Positions 33,561 through 44,307 of a stretch of DNA of 64,000 nt are shown here, one piece after another. Positions within the stretch are counted from its first letter, which is position 1, and the number at the start of each line of letters is the position of its first letter. Origin of the DNA: Bufo bufo (lineage: Eukaryota; Chordata; Amphibia; Anura; Bufonidae); assembly GCF_905171765.1 (NCBI RefSeq), contig NC_053392.1, positions 405,398,565-405,462,564 of the forward strand, read 5' to 3'. Both the position numbers and the translations under genes were made by a program. The notes beneath the pieces were generated by a model. The model did no database searches. It saw nothing but the letters and a program-made list of their open reading frames with translations, and had not been told where the DNA came from.

Positions 33561-33692
33561 TGGAGTCCCCAGAGCCAGACTGCAGCCAGAGTCCAGATCA
33601 TCTTATTGTCCTGGTGGTAAGTAGACAATGCAATATGTTTATTATTTAATTGTTTAGTTATTAATACTACATTGGAAACTAATTTTCTCAGC

Positions 33693-33838
33693 TGGACACC
33701 GGCCGACACTGCGCATGCGCTGGGAGCCTCACCAGCGGTTAGGGTAGGGAAAAAGCACTGACCCGTACGTAATTTTTCCCTTCCCTAACCGCTGGTGAGG
33801 CTCCCGATGCATGCGCAGTGTCGGCCGGTGTTCAGCTG
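33693..33838. repeat. Palindrome with ~65 bp arms
   Basis: The arm GGACACCGGCCGACACTGCG ... GCCTCACCAGCGGTTAGGG is repeated inverted up to 33838. A third, partial, diverged copy (CCTAACCGCCGGCGAGGCTC) follows at about 33892. Confidence 0.88.
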
Positions 33839-34337
33839 AGAACATCCATCCGATCACTGCGCCTGCGCATTGGCCCATAGTTTTTCCCTACCCTAACCGC
33901 CGGCGAGGCTCCTGGCGCATGCGCACTCTGCTGTGAAATTTCCCTAACCTGTCGTTGTGCGCCTGCGCGGCGCTGCACACCTCCTCACGTCATGTCCGGT
34001 GCGACCGGAAGTGACGAGGGTAGGGAAATCTCACGAAGTAGGGAAGTATAACATTACACCGGCCTTTGGGGTGTGTGGGCTGGTAACTACTTGGTTGGAT
34101 AGTCAGCCAGCCTATGCCATGATGCCAGCAACAAGCAGTGTTTTTTTTTTTTTTGGGGGGGGGCACCATAAGGTTATCACAGGGCGCCTGAACACCTAAG
34201 GCCGGCCCTGCCTATACTCCACTGGCCTGCAGTAAAATTGATATCCATTGACCGTCTAATATACCTCCAGCCACATAATCACTTGATCTTTACTATGCGG
34301 TGAATGCATAGTTTTTGGGGCCTGTAATCTAACTTGC

Positions 34338-35031
34338 TGTAACGGGGTTCCGAAGGTGCACTCGGTCTCCCATTAGCCGCAGACCTGCTGCTTAGCTTCG
34401 GGAGCGAGGATCTGTGTTTGACCTCGTTCCCAGGGCGGCTTTGCTAGCTGGGAGGCCCCCTGCTCCTAAGTCTGCCTTGAGCGCCGAGCTGATCACTCGG
34501 TGCTCGACTGGTTGGTCTGTCGGTCATGTGACGCTGGCCATGTCACATGACCCTCACTCCCCACTATAAATACAAGCAGCCTGCTGGCCACAGGTTGCCG
34601 GTTAATTTAGGTTCCACCTGTGACTTTGTCTTTCCTGGCGTACTTACCTCCTGCTGAATTCCTGACGATCCTCTGCCTGCTCCTTGGTACTTTGCTGCTC
34701 TCCTGGTATTCTGATCCCGGCCTCCTCCTGACGGTCCTCTGCTGATTCCTTTGGTACTTCACGACTCTCCTGGTATTTATGACCCCGGCTTCTCCTGACA
34801 ATTCTCTGCTTGCTCCATTTGTACTTTGTAGCTTTCCTGGTATTGACTCGGTCCGTTCACGTTCTGTTGTTTGTCTGTCTGTCATCCCTGCACTTATTCC
34901 AAGCTAGGGATTGCCGTCCAGTTGTCCCCTGTCATTAGGACTCGCGAGGCAAGTAGGCAGGGCCAGGGGTAAGGGTGGAGCTCAGTGGTCACTTCCCTCC
35001 CCCCTGTGTGTGTGTGTACGCGAGCGTTACA
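34338..35031 (+). mobile_element. Solo LTR, 694 bp
   Basis: It begins TGTAACGGGGTTCC and ends GCGAGCGTTACA, with CTTGC on both sides (34333-34337 and 35032-35036). A TATAAATA at 34565-34572 suggests plus orientation. It splits a satellite unit cleanly. Confidence 0.9.
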
Positions 35032-38000
35032 CTTGCCAACAGTAAAATTCTTATACGGTGACCGCCTAATGTACCTCCTGCCACATAATCACTTGATGTT
35101 TTCTTTCCTGTGAATGACTAATGTTTGGGGCCTATACTCCACAGGCCTGCAGTAAAATTGATATCCAATGTCCGTCTAATATACCTCCAGCCACATAATC
35201 ACTTGATCTTTTCTGTACAAAGAATGCATAATTTTTGGGGCTTGTAATCTAACTGGCAAAAAGTAAATTTGTTATACGGTGACCGCCTAATGTACCTCCA
35301 GCCACATAATCACTTCATCTTTACTGTACGGTCAATGCATAGCTTTTGGGGCCTATAATCTAACTGGCCAACAGTGAAAGTGTTATACGGTGACCGCCTA
35401 ATGTACCTCCAGCCACATAATCACTTGATGTTTTCTGTATGGTGAATGCATAATTTTTGGGGCCTGTACTACACTGGCCTACAGTAAAATTGTTATCCAA
35501 AGACAGTCTAATATACCTCCAGACACATAATCACTTGATCTTTTTGTAAGATGAATACATAATTTTTGGGGCCTGTAATCTAACGGACCAACAGCAAAAT
35601 TGTTATACGGTGACTGCCTAATGTACCTCCAGCCACATAATCACTTGTTCTTTTCTGTACGGTGAATGCCTAATGATTTGGGCCTGTACTCCACTGGTCT
35701 GCTGTAAAATTGACATCCATTGACCGTCTAGTATACCACCAGCCACATAATCACTTCATCTTTACTGTACGGTCAATCCATAGTTTTTGGGGCCTATAAT
35801 CTAACGGACCAACAGCAAAATTGTTATACGGTGACTGCCTAATGTACCTCCAGCCACATAATCACTTGTTCTTTTCTGTACGGTGAATGCATAATGTTTT
35901 GGGCCTGTACTCCACTGACCTGCATTAAAATTGTTATCCAATGACCGTCTAATATAACTCCAGCCACATAATCACTTGATATTTTCTGTCCGAGGAATGC
36001 CTAATGTTTGGGGGCTTTTATTCTACTGGCCTGCAATGAAATTGTTATCCAATGACCGTCTAATATACCTCTAGCCAAATAATCACTAGCCATATACCTC
36101 TAGCCAAATAATGTTTTCTGTCCGCTGAATGCCAAATGTTTGTGGCATGTACTCCACTGTCCTGCAGTAAAATTGATATCCATTGACCGTCTAGAATACG
36201 GTACCTCAAGCCACATAATCACTTAATGTTATCTTGCGGTGAATGACTAATGTTTGGGGCCTGTACTCCACTGGCCTGCAGTAAAATTGTTATCCAATGA
36301 CCATCTAATATACCTCCAGCCACATAATCACTTGATCTTTTTTGTACGATGGATACATAATTTTTGGGGCCAGTAATCTAACGGGCCAACAGTAAAATTG
36401 TTATACGGTACTAACCGCGTAATGTACATCCAGTCACATAATCACTTGTTCAATTCTGTACGGTGAATGCCTAATGTTTGGGCCCTGTACTCCACTGGCC
36501 TGCTGTAAAATTGTTATCAAATGACCGTCTAATATACCTCCAGCCACATAATCACTTGATGTTTTCTGTCCGGTTACTGTCTAATGTTTGGGGCCTGTAC
36601 TCCATTGGCCTGCAATAAAATTGATATCAATTGACCGTCTAGTATACCTCCAGCCACATAATCACCACATCTTCACTGTACGGTCAATCCATAGTTTTTG
36701 GGGCCTATAATCTAACTGGCCAACAGTAAAATTGTTATACAGTGACTGCCTAATGTACCTCCAGCCACATAATGGCTTGTTCTTTTCTGTACAGTGAATG
36801 CATAATTTTTGGGGCCTATACTAGACTGGCCTGCAGTAAAATTGTTATCCAATGACCGTCTAATATACCTCCAGCCACATAATCACTTGATGTTTTCTGT
36901 CCAGTGAATGCCTAATGTTTGGGGCCTGTACTCCACTGGCCAGCAGTAAAATTGACATCCATTGACCGTCTAGTTTACCTCCAGCTACATAATAACTTCA
37001 TCTTTACTGTACGGTCAATCCATAGTTTTTGGGGCCTATAATCTAACTGGCCAACAGTAAAATTGTTATCCAATGACCGTCTAATATAACTCCAGCCATG
37101 TAATCACTTGATGTTTTCTGTCCGAGGAATGCCTAATGTTTGGGGCCTTTATTCTACTGGCTGCAGTAAAATTGATATCCATTGACCGTGTAATATGCCT
37201 CTAGCCAAATAATCACTTGATGTTTTCTGTCTGGTGAATGCCTAATGTTTGTGGCATGTACTCCACTGTCCTGCAGTAAAATTGATATCCATTGACCGTC
37301 TAATATAAGGTACCTCCAGCCACGTAATCACTTAATGTTTTCTGTACGGTGAATGCATAATTTTTGGGGCCTATACTCCACTGGCCTGCAGTAAAATTGT
37401 TATCCAATGACCGTTTAGTATACCTCCAGCCACATAATCACTTCATCTTTACTGTACGGTCAATCCATAGTTTTTGGGGCCTATAATCTAACTGGCCAAC
37501 AGTAAAATTGTTATACGGTGACTGCCTAATGTACCTCCAGCCACATTATGACTAGTTCTTTTCTGTACGGTGAATGCATAATGTTTTGGGCCTGTACTCC
37601 ACTGGCCTACATTAAAATTGATGTCCATTGACTGTCTAATATTCCTCCAGCCACATAATCACTAGTTCTTTTCTGTAAAGTAAATGCCTAATTTTTGAGG
37701 CCTGTATTCTACTGGCCTGCAGTAAAATTGTTATCCAATGACCGTCTAATATAACTCCAGCCACATAATCACTTAATGTTTTCTGTCCAGTGAATGCCTA
37801 ATGTTTGGGGCATGTACTCCTCTGGCCTGCAGTATAATTGTTATCCAGTGACCGTCTAATATACCTCCAGCCACATAATCACTTGATCTTTTTTGTACGA
37901 TGAATACATAATTTTTGGGGCCTGTAATCTAACGGGCCAACAGTAAAATTGTTATACGGTACTAACCGTGTAATGTACATCCAGCCACATCATCACTTGT

Positions 38001-38477
38001 TCTTTTCTGTCCAGTGAATGCCTAATGTTTGGGCCCTGTACTCCACTGGCCTCCAGTAAAATTGTTATCCAATGACCGTCTAATATACCTCCAGCCACAT
38101 AATAACTTGATGTTTTCTGTCCGGTAAATGTCTAATGTTTGGGGCCTGTACTCCACTGGCCTGCAGTAAAATTGATATCCATTGACCGTCTAATATACCT
38201 CCAGCCACATAATCAATTGTTCTTTTCTGTACGTTAATTGCATAATTTTTGGGGGCCTTGATGTTTTCTGTCTGGTGAATGCTTAATGTTTGGGGCCTGT
38301 ACTCCACTGTCCTGCAGTAAAATTGATATCCATTGACCGTCTAATATACGGTACCTTCAGCCACATAATCACTTAATGTTTTCTGTACGATGAATGCATA
38401 ATTTTTGGGGCCTATACTCCACTGGCCTGCAGTAAAATTGTTATCCAATGACCGTCTAATATACTTCCAGCCACATA
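35032..38477 (+). repeat. ~110 bp satellite, about 31 units of two alternating types
   Basis: A unit reads approximately CTCCACTGGCCTGCAG / TAAAATTGTTATCCAATG / ACCGTCTAATATACCTCC / AGCCACATAATCACTTG / ATGTTTTCTGTCCGG / TGAATGCCTAATGTTTGGG. Type A units carry TTATACGGTGACCGCC and TAATCTAAC.GGCCAACAG; type B carry ATCCA.TGACCGTCTAATA and CTCCACTGGCCTGCAG. Runs of A and B alternate irregularly, as in a higher-order repeat. No open frame is conserved. Confidence 0.93.
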
Positions 38478-38669
38478 GTAGCATAGTACATAAAGCCGAA
38501 AAAAGACATTTGTCCATCCAGTTCGGCCTGTTATCCTGCAAGTTGATCCAGAGGAAGGCAAAAAAAAAAAACCCTGTGAGGTAGAAGCCAATTTTCCCCA
38601 CTTTAGGGGAATAAAAAATTCCTTCCCGACTCCAATCAGGCAATCAGAATAACTCCCAACGACCCCTCT

Positions 38670-40941
38670 CTAGTAGCTATAGCCTGTAATATTATTACGC
38701 TCCAGAAATACATCCAGGCCCCTCTTGAATTCCTTTATTGTACTCACCATCACCAACTTCTCAGGCAGAGAGTTCCATAGTCTCACTGCTCTTACCGTAA
38801 AGAATCCTTTTCTATGTTTGTGTACAAACCTTCTTATCTCCAGACGCAGAGGATGTCCCCTCGTCACAGTCACAGTCCTGGGGATAAATAGATGATGGGA
38901 TAGATCTCTGTACTGACCCCTGATATATTTATACATATTAATTAGATCTCCCCTCAGTCGTCTTTTTTCTAAAGTGAATAACCCTAATTTTGATAATCTT
39001 TCAGGGTACTGTAGTTGCCCCATTCCAGTTATTACTTTAGTTGCCCTCTGCTATGTCTGCCTTGTTTACAGGAGCCCAGAACTGTACACAGTACTCCATG
39101 TGTGGTCTGACTAGCGATTTGTAAAGTGGTAGGACTATGTTCTTATCACGGGCATCTATGCCCCTTCTGATGCAACCCATTATCTTATTGGCCTTGGCAG
39201 CAGCCGCCTGACACTGGTTTTTGCAGCTTAGTTTGCTGTTTATTAAAATTCCTAGATCCTTTTCCATGTCAGTGTTACCGAGTGTTTTACCATTTAGTAT
39301 GTACGGGTGACTTGCATTATTCCTTCCCATGTGCATAACTTTACATTTGTCAGTGTTAAACCTCATCTGCCACTTATCTGCCCAAGCCTCCAATCTATCC
39401 AGATCCCTCTGTAGTAGTATACTGTTCTCTTCAGTGTAAATTACTTTACACAGTTTAGTGTCATCTGCAAAAATTGATACTTTACTATGCAAGCCTTCTA
39501 CAAGATCATTAATAAATATATTGAAGAGAATAGGGCCCAATACTGACCCCTGAGGTACCCCGCTATTGACAGTGACCCAATCTGAGTGTGTTCCATTAAT
39601 AACCACCCTCTGTTTTCTATCATTGAGCCAGTTACTTACCCACATACAGACGTTTTCTCCTAGTCCGAGCATTCTCATTTTATATACTAACCTTTTATGT
39701 GGTACAGTGTCAAAGGCTTTGGAGAAGTCCAGAGATACGACATCCATTGATTCGCCGCTGTCAAGTCTAGAACTTACCTCCTCATAGAAACTGATTAAAT
39801 TAGTTTGGCATGACCGATCCCTCACAAAGCCATGCTGATATGGCGTTATTTGCTTATTTCCGTTGAAATGCTCTAAGATAGCATCTCTCAGAAAACCTTC
39901 AAACAGTTTACCCACAACAGATGTTAAACTTACCGGCCTAGTTTCCAGGCTCTGTCTTTGGACCCTTTTTGAATATTGCCACCACATTTGCCATGCGCCA
40001 ATCCTGTGGGACATTCCCTGTCAGTATAGAGTCTGTAAATATCAGAAATAAGGGTCTGGCTATGACATTACTTAATTCCCTTAGGATACGGGGGTGTATG
40101 CCATCCGGTCCTGGCGATTTGTCTATTTTAATATTTTTAAGTTGCTGATGTACTTCTTCCTGGGTCAGACAGGACACTTTTAATGGGGAAGTTATTTTTA
40201 CATTCTGCATGTCATCTGACAGTTTATTTTCCTCAGTGAATACATTGGAGAAAAAAATATTTAACAGCTTTGCTTTCTCCTCGTTGCTCTCTGCGACTCC
40301 CCCCTCATTACTCTTTAAAGGGCCGACACCTTCAGATTTATACTTTTTAACATTAATATAATTGAAGAACATTTTAGTGTTAGTTTTACTCTCTTTGGCA
40401 ATTAATCTCTCGGTCTCTAGTTTGGCCGCTTTTATTTGTTTTTTACATGTTCTATTTTTTTCCTTATAGTTTTTCAGTGCTTCCGTGCTACCCTCCTGTT
40501 TTAGTGATTTATATGCTTTCTTTTTGTCATTTATTGCTTTCTTTAACTCCTATTAGTAATTTATTGTTGTTTTTAGCTCCAGGTATTCTCTACCCACAGT
40601 GACTCCACATGTTCATGTCCCTCACTTATATCTTCACGGAGTGTGGGCTTTAGACAAGACTTTACATAAAGGCAAACCCCTCCCCCTCTCCGGTTTTGAC
40701 GATCCTTTCTAAACAGACTGTAACCTTGTACATTAACTGCCCAGTCATAGCTATCATCCAGCCATGTCTCAGTTATTTCCACTATGTCATAGTTCTCCTC
40801 ACACATCACTAATTCCAGCTCCCCAGTTTTATTAGTCAGGCTTCTGGCATTAGTATACATACATTTGAGAGGTTTATTTATATTTTTTACCCTACACCTT
40901 TCCTTCTGAACTGTTCTAGTCCCTCCTTCCATTCCTCCCAC
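38670..40941 (-). pseudogene. CR1 ORF2 (endonuclease remnant and reverse transcriptase)
   Basis: The endonuclease start is at 40941-40573 (CMYTNARSLTNKTGELE, TETWLDDSYDW, RRGGGVCLYVK), ending abruptly after HVESLWVE. The rest of the endonuclease (GDFN to SDH region) is missing. RT follows at 40372-39037: SPGPDGIHPRIL, RPVSLTSVVGKLFE, LDFSKAFDTVPH, NSGVPQGSVLGPILF and the catalytic IFADDTKL, all well conserved. The C-terminal part is at 39023-38670 (GQYRDLSHHLF, VRLWNSLPEKLV). Small frameshifts join the pieces. RT residues look intact, but the protein cannot work without the endonuclease. Confidence 0.93.
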
Positions 40942-41110
40942 AGTCCCACTACATTGCCCCCGGTCTCTATCTGCCCTATCTTCCCCTCCTATAATGTAAT
41001 CCCCCCCCCCCAGTCCCTAGTTTAAAAACTCCAACCTTCTAGCCATCTTTCTCCCCAGCACAGCTTCCCCTTCCCCATTGAGGTGCAGCCCGTCCCTACG
41101 ATAGAGCCTG

Positions 41111-41757
41111 TGTCACGAGGGTGTCAAGAACCACGCCTGACTCCGTTATACCCGGGGTCAGGAAGTCGCAGCGGTTGGCTGCGGCTCTAGGTAAGATAGG
41201 GCTGTTTCCTTATGGTAGCTTTCTGGGTTTGCTTTGCAACCGTTTTGGCTCACTCAGGGATCCGTAGCTCCTTCTCCTCAGCTGTTCCTTGTCCAGCACT
41301 CCCAACCTCCTTATATTCCCCTCTCACACTTCTCTGGTTGCCAGATATAGAGCTTCCTGCCTGGACTTCTATTCTGACCCTCTGGAGCTGTGTTGCTGCG
41401 TTCTCTGGTTGTTGGTCCAGAACGCTACCCTCCGGATCCCTGTTGGACCTTTGTGGTCTGCTGTGGTTGCCCACCTGGGTGTATGTGTTTGTCTGTATTG
41501 TCTCTCCTCTCCCTGGTGTTTCCCTCTTAGTGTCAGTGGTGCGGACTAGCGATCCCACCGGCCCGTTCACTATCTAGGGCTCATTTTAGGGAAAGCCAGG
41601 GTTTAGGCACGTGATCGCCGCACGGGTGAGGAACCCGTCTAGGGACGTCAGGGCAGTCAGGTGCCAGCCGCAAGGTATGTCAGGGGTCACCACCTTTCCC
41701 TCTCCCTTGGGCAGGGCTTTACCTTTTCCCTCCCTGTGCATGACGCCGGTCATTACA
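41111..41757 (+). mobile_element. Solo LTR, 647 bp
   Basis: It begins TGTCACGAGGGTG and ends CGGTCATTACA, flanked by GCCTG (41106-41110 and 41758-41762). It resembles the solo LTR at 51088-51740 in its ends and in shared phrases (GTCGCAGCG, TTGCCAGATATAG). It lies in the esterase end of CR1 ORF1. Confidence 0.9.
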
Positions 41758-42580
41758 GCCTGTAGCCGATAGAAAAGTCAGCCCAGGGCTGGCTTTCTCT
41801 AGAGCTCCGCTTAGCATCTCCTTAATCCACAACCATGGCCCTAAAAAAGGTCCTCACAGACCTAAACAGGTGCCTGCCGTTAATCAGCAAGTCAAGAGGC
41901 ACAGATTGAGCCCCGTACTGACGAATTCAGCCCGTACCAGAACGAACAACCGACAGAGTGAGACTCAGCTAAGCAGACCGTGCCTAGTCTGCCACGTGTG
42001 CTCTGCCTAACCTGGTGGAGAACTCCCAACTGCTACATCAGTGCGACTTACACTGGGCGTCTAGCAACTGCAGAGGAGTCGTCTGCCTCCCCGGGCTGAG
42101 ATTCCAACAGGCTGCTGAATTCCGCTAGCAGAGACTGTAAGCGCAAGGAGAGACCGGGCGCCATCTTGGACGCGGCGCAGAGACTTTATGCCAAGCTCCC
42201 AACACAGCCTATATCACTGCGAGGCCACACTATCGCGGCATACACGGGACTCCCTACGAAAGCAAAGGACCTACCTGCTTCACCCTGGTCCACGACCCGA
42301 CGTTCTGCCGACACCTGCTGGTAAGAGTCGCAGACACGGGAAGCGTCCAAGCGCCATCTTGGACGCAGCGAGGTGCGGATTCTCCTCCACCACTAGTGGT
42401 GATCCAGGTCAGTGCGGCTCATACAACTTAGGGCCCACGGGTGACTGTGTAACCCCTTCCTGGCTCATGTGAGACCCAACTCCTTCTTAGCTCACATTCA
42501 CAGGAGAAATTGTGAAAATTGGGAATGCCGCTTTAAGAGAACCCAATACTTCAGGAAAGAACACGATCTCCCAAAGCGAT

Positions 42581-43604
42581 ATGGATAAATTCATGTCTAA
42601 AAAGAACTCCCTAACTTCACAGAAAAAATCCGCACCTCATAAAGATTGCTTCCTAGAACCGAATGCGGAAGCCAGTGGCGACTGTGATAGTGACACTGAG
42701 GTTACGCCTAACCAAGACTCACTACCAATTTCACGTTCATTTCTGCAAAACTCGCTGGATACAGCACTAGCAAAAGCCCCAGACCCCCTATCAAAAGACT
42801 TACATGACATCAAGCAAGACTTGAGAGACATTGGGCGGAGAGTGGAGCAGTTAGAAACCTCACACGCCGCCATTTGCGGATTCAACTCGGCTGTCGCTCC
42901 CACCTTTGCCACATGCCAAAACTACCTAAATGCAGCCTTCGACGCCATTGAAGACCAGGAAAATAGAGGCCGCAGGAACAATCTCAGAATAAGAGGACTA
43001 CCAGAATCAGTTCAACCCTCAACTCTCCATTCCGTAGTTCAAAACATATTCAGCTCTATCCTGGGGAGCTCATACAGGGAGGAAATAATTATAGAACGTG
43101 CAAATAGAGCCCTGCGGAGGAAACCCAGAGATTCAGACCCACCAAGAGATGTAGTGTGCCGCCTCCTTAACTACAAAGTCAAGGAAGACATCCTTCGCCG
43201 CACTAGAACCTCTCCACAAGTGACCTACGAAGACGCACAAATATTCATCTACCAGGACTTATCTCCGCAAACTTTACAAAAGAGACGTATCCTGAAACCC
43301 TTAACAGAAATACTCACAGCTAGAAAGATCCAATATAGCTGGAAATTTCCGTTTGGCCTTATGTTTTCCTGAGGGGAATAAGCAATTCTTGATTAGATCT
43401 AGTAACGATCTCTCAGGTGCATACAAAGCACTGGATGTACCAGACCTAAAGATTCCTGACTGGGCGGTAGTACGGGACATGGACTCCTTGCCCAGCATCC
43501 AACTGCCAACTCCCTGGACGGAAGTACATCAAGGCAGCTCAGCGAAATCCAAGAAGAGGGAGGACAAGAGAACACCCAATGGTTGCACGACAGACAACAC
43601 TTGA
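42581..43604 (+). pseudogene. L1 ORF1 with one frameshift
   Basis: I choose the ATG at 42581 (MDKFMSKKNS), because the open frame upstream begins with GTG and the other L1 copy also starts at MEKF. A low-complexity N-terminal part is followed by a coiled coil (DIKQDLRDIGRRVEQLE), the RNA-recognition part (DQENRGRRNNLRIRGLPES) and the C-terminal domain (LSPQTLQKRRILKPLTEIL). A single frame change near 43370, after FPFGL, moves into the frame reading EGNKQFLIRSSNDLSGAYKA and ending TDNT at 43604. In working L1s it is a trimeric RNA-binding chaperone. Confidence 0.88.
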
Positions 43605-44307
43605 GATGCCTCCTTACATCAGTGGAACCCGTGTTTTCCGCAACCTTCATTATCTGATAAGTGGGACGCTTTCTTGGATTTTATGTAATTCAGCTGTCCC
43701 TGCTTCTTTCCACGTGTAGTGATCTTTACATTTCCTCACTTGTTCTTTCTGCCCGTCTCTGAGCAAATGTACTGTTTTCTTTCTCCTTAAACCTTATACA
43801 TTATTCTTAATGCTTACAGGAAACTAGTTTCTTCAGGATCCTGTATACTAGGACCTTCATACCTTCTCACTGCCCTTTCCTCTCTGTAGATCCATATACC
43901 CCTCTCTCATATTCACCTTTCTCCAATGCTCTAACATAGACTCAGGTCACTGCCCAGTTGGGTCTCCGAGCCGTGACATTACTGTTGTACTTGTTCGCTA
44001 CGACACAAATTATTGATATGCCACTTAGGCATTCGTATCTGAAATGTTTGCGTTTGCAACCTAAATGGTGGCATCGCCACCCATTCATAAATTGCATAAC
44101 TGCTGTGCTTACATTTGATATTTGCCTTTTTTATGTTATAATGTCATTTGTTCACCATGTTTCTATATTTTCAAGCAGTAAGAGTTGCTGCTACCCGTAT
44201 CTTCCCCTTCCCTTCTTCTCCTGCTCTTTCCTCCCCTCCTCCTCCCGCAGAACTGCTGACCACCTGTGACTTCGTCAGATGCAGACCCTTCTCATACAAA
44301 AGTCACG
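43605..44307. other. L1 inter-ORF spacer
   Basis: Pyrimidine-rich non-coding sequence between the two L1 frames, ending 30 bp after a CTCCCGCAGAACTGC stretch. Nothing else seen. Confidence 0.6.

Larger units (their letters stand above)
32395..34210. mobile_element. hAT-type non-autonomous element with perfect 8 bp duplication
   Basis: The ends CAGGGCCGGCCTTTGG and CCTAAGGCCGGCCCTG are inverted repeats. CCTATACT is duplicated exactly on both sides (32387-32394 and 34211-34218) within a satellite unit. The interior holds two palindromes and a polypurine minisatellite and no transposase. A partial second copy of the left end (CCGGCCTTTGGGGTGTG) occurs at about 34059, so the element may have formed by fusion of related copies. 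The long Ser/Pro/Leu/His frames on the minus strand are minisatellite artefacts. Confidence 0.93.

Noticed and set aside
32558..33709. A 383-codon minus-strand frame rich in Pro, Ser, Leu and His, plus two others of 200-222 codons
   Set aside because: The translation is produced by the polypurine minisatellite in three frames at once; low complexity, with no start context or domain.
41212..41577. Open frames of 86-121 codons on both strands
   Set aside because: They lie inside a solo LTR with TG...CA ends and a 5 bp duplication; no similarity to any protein.
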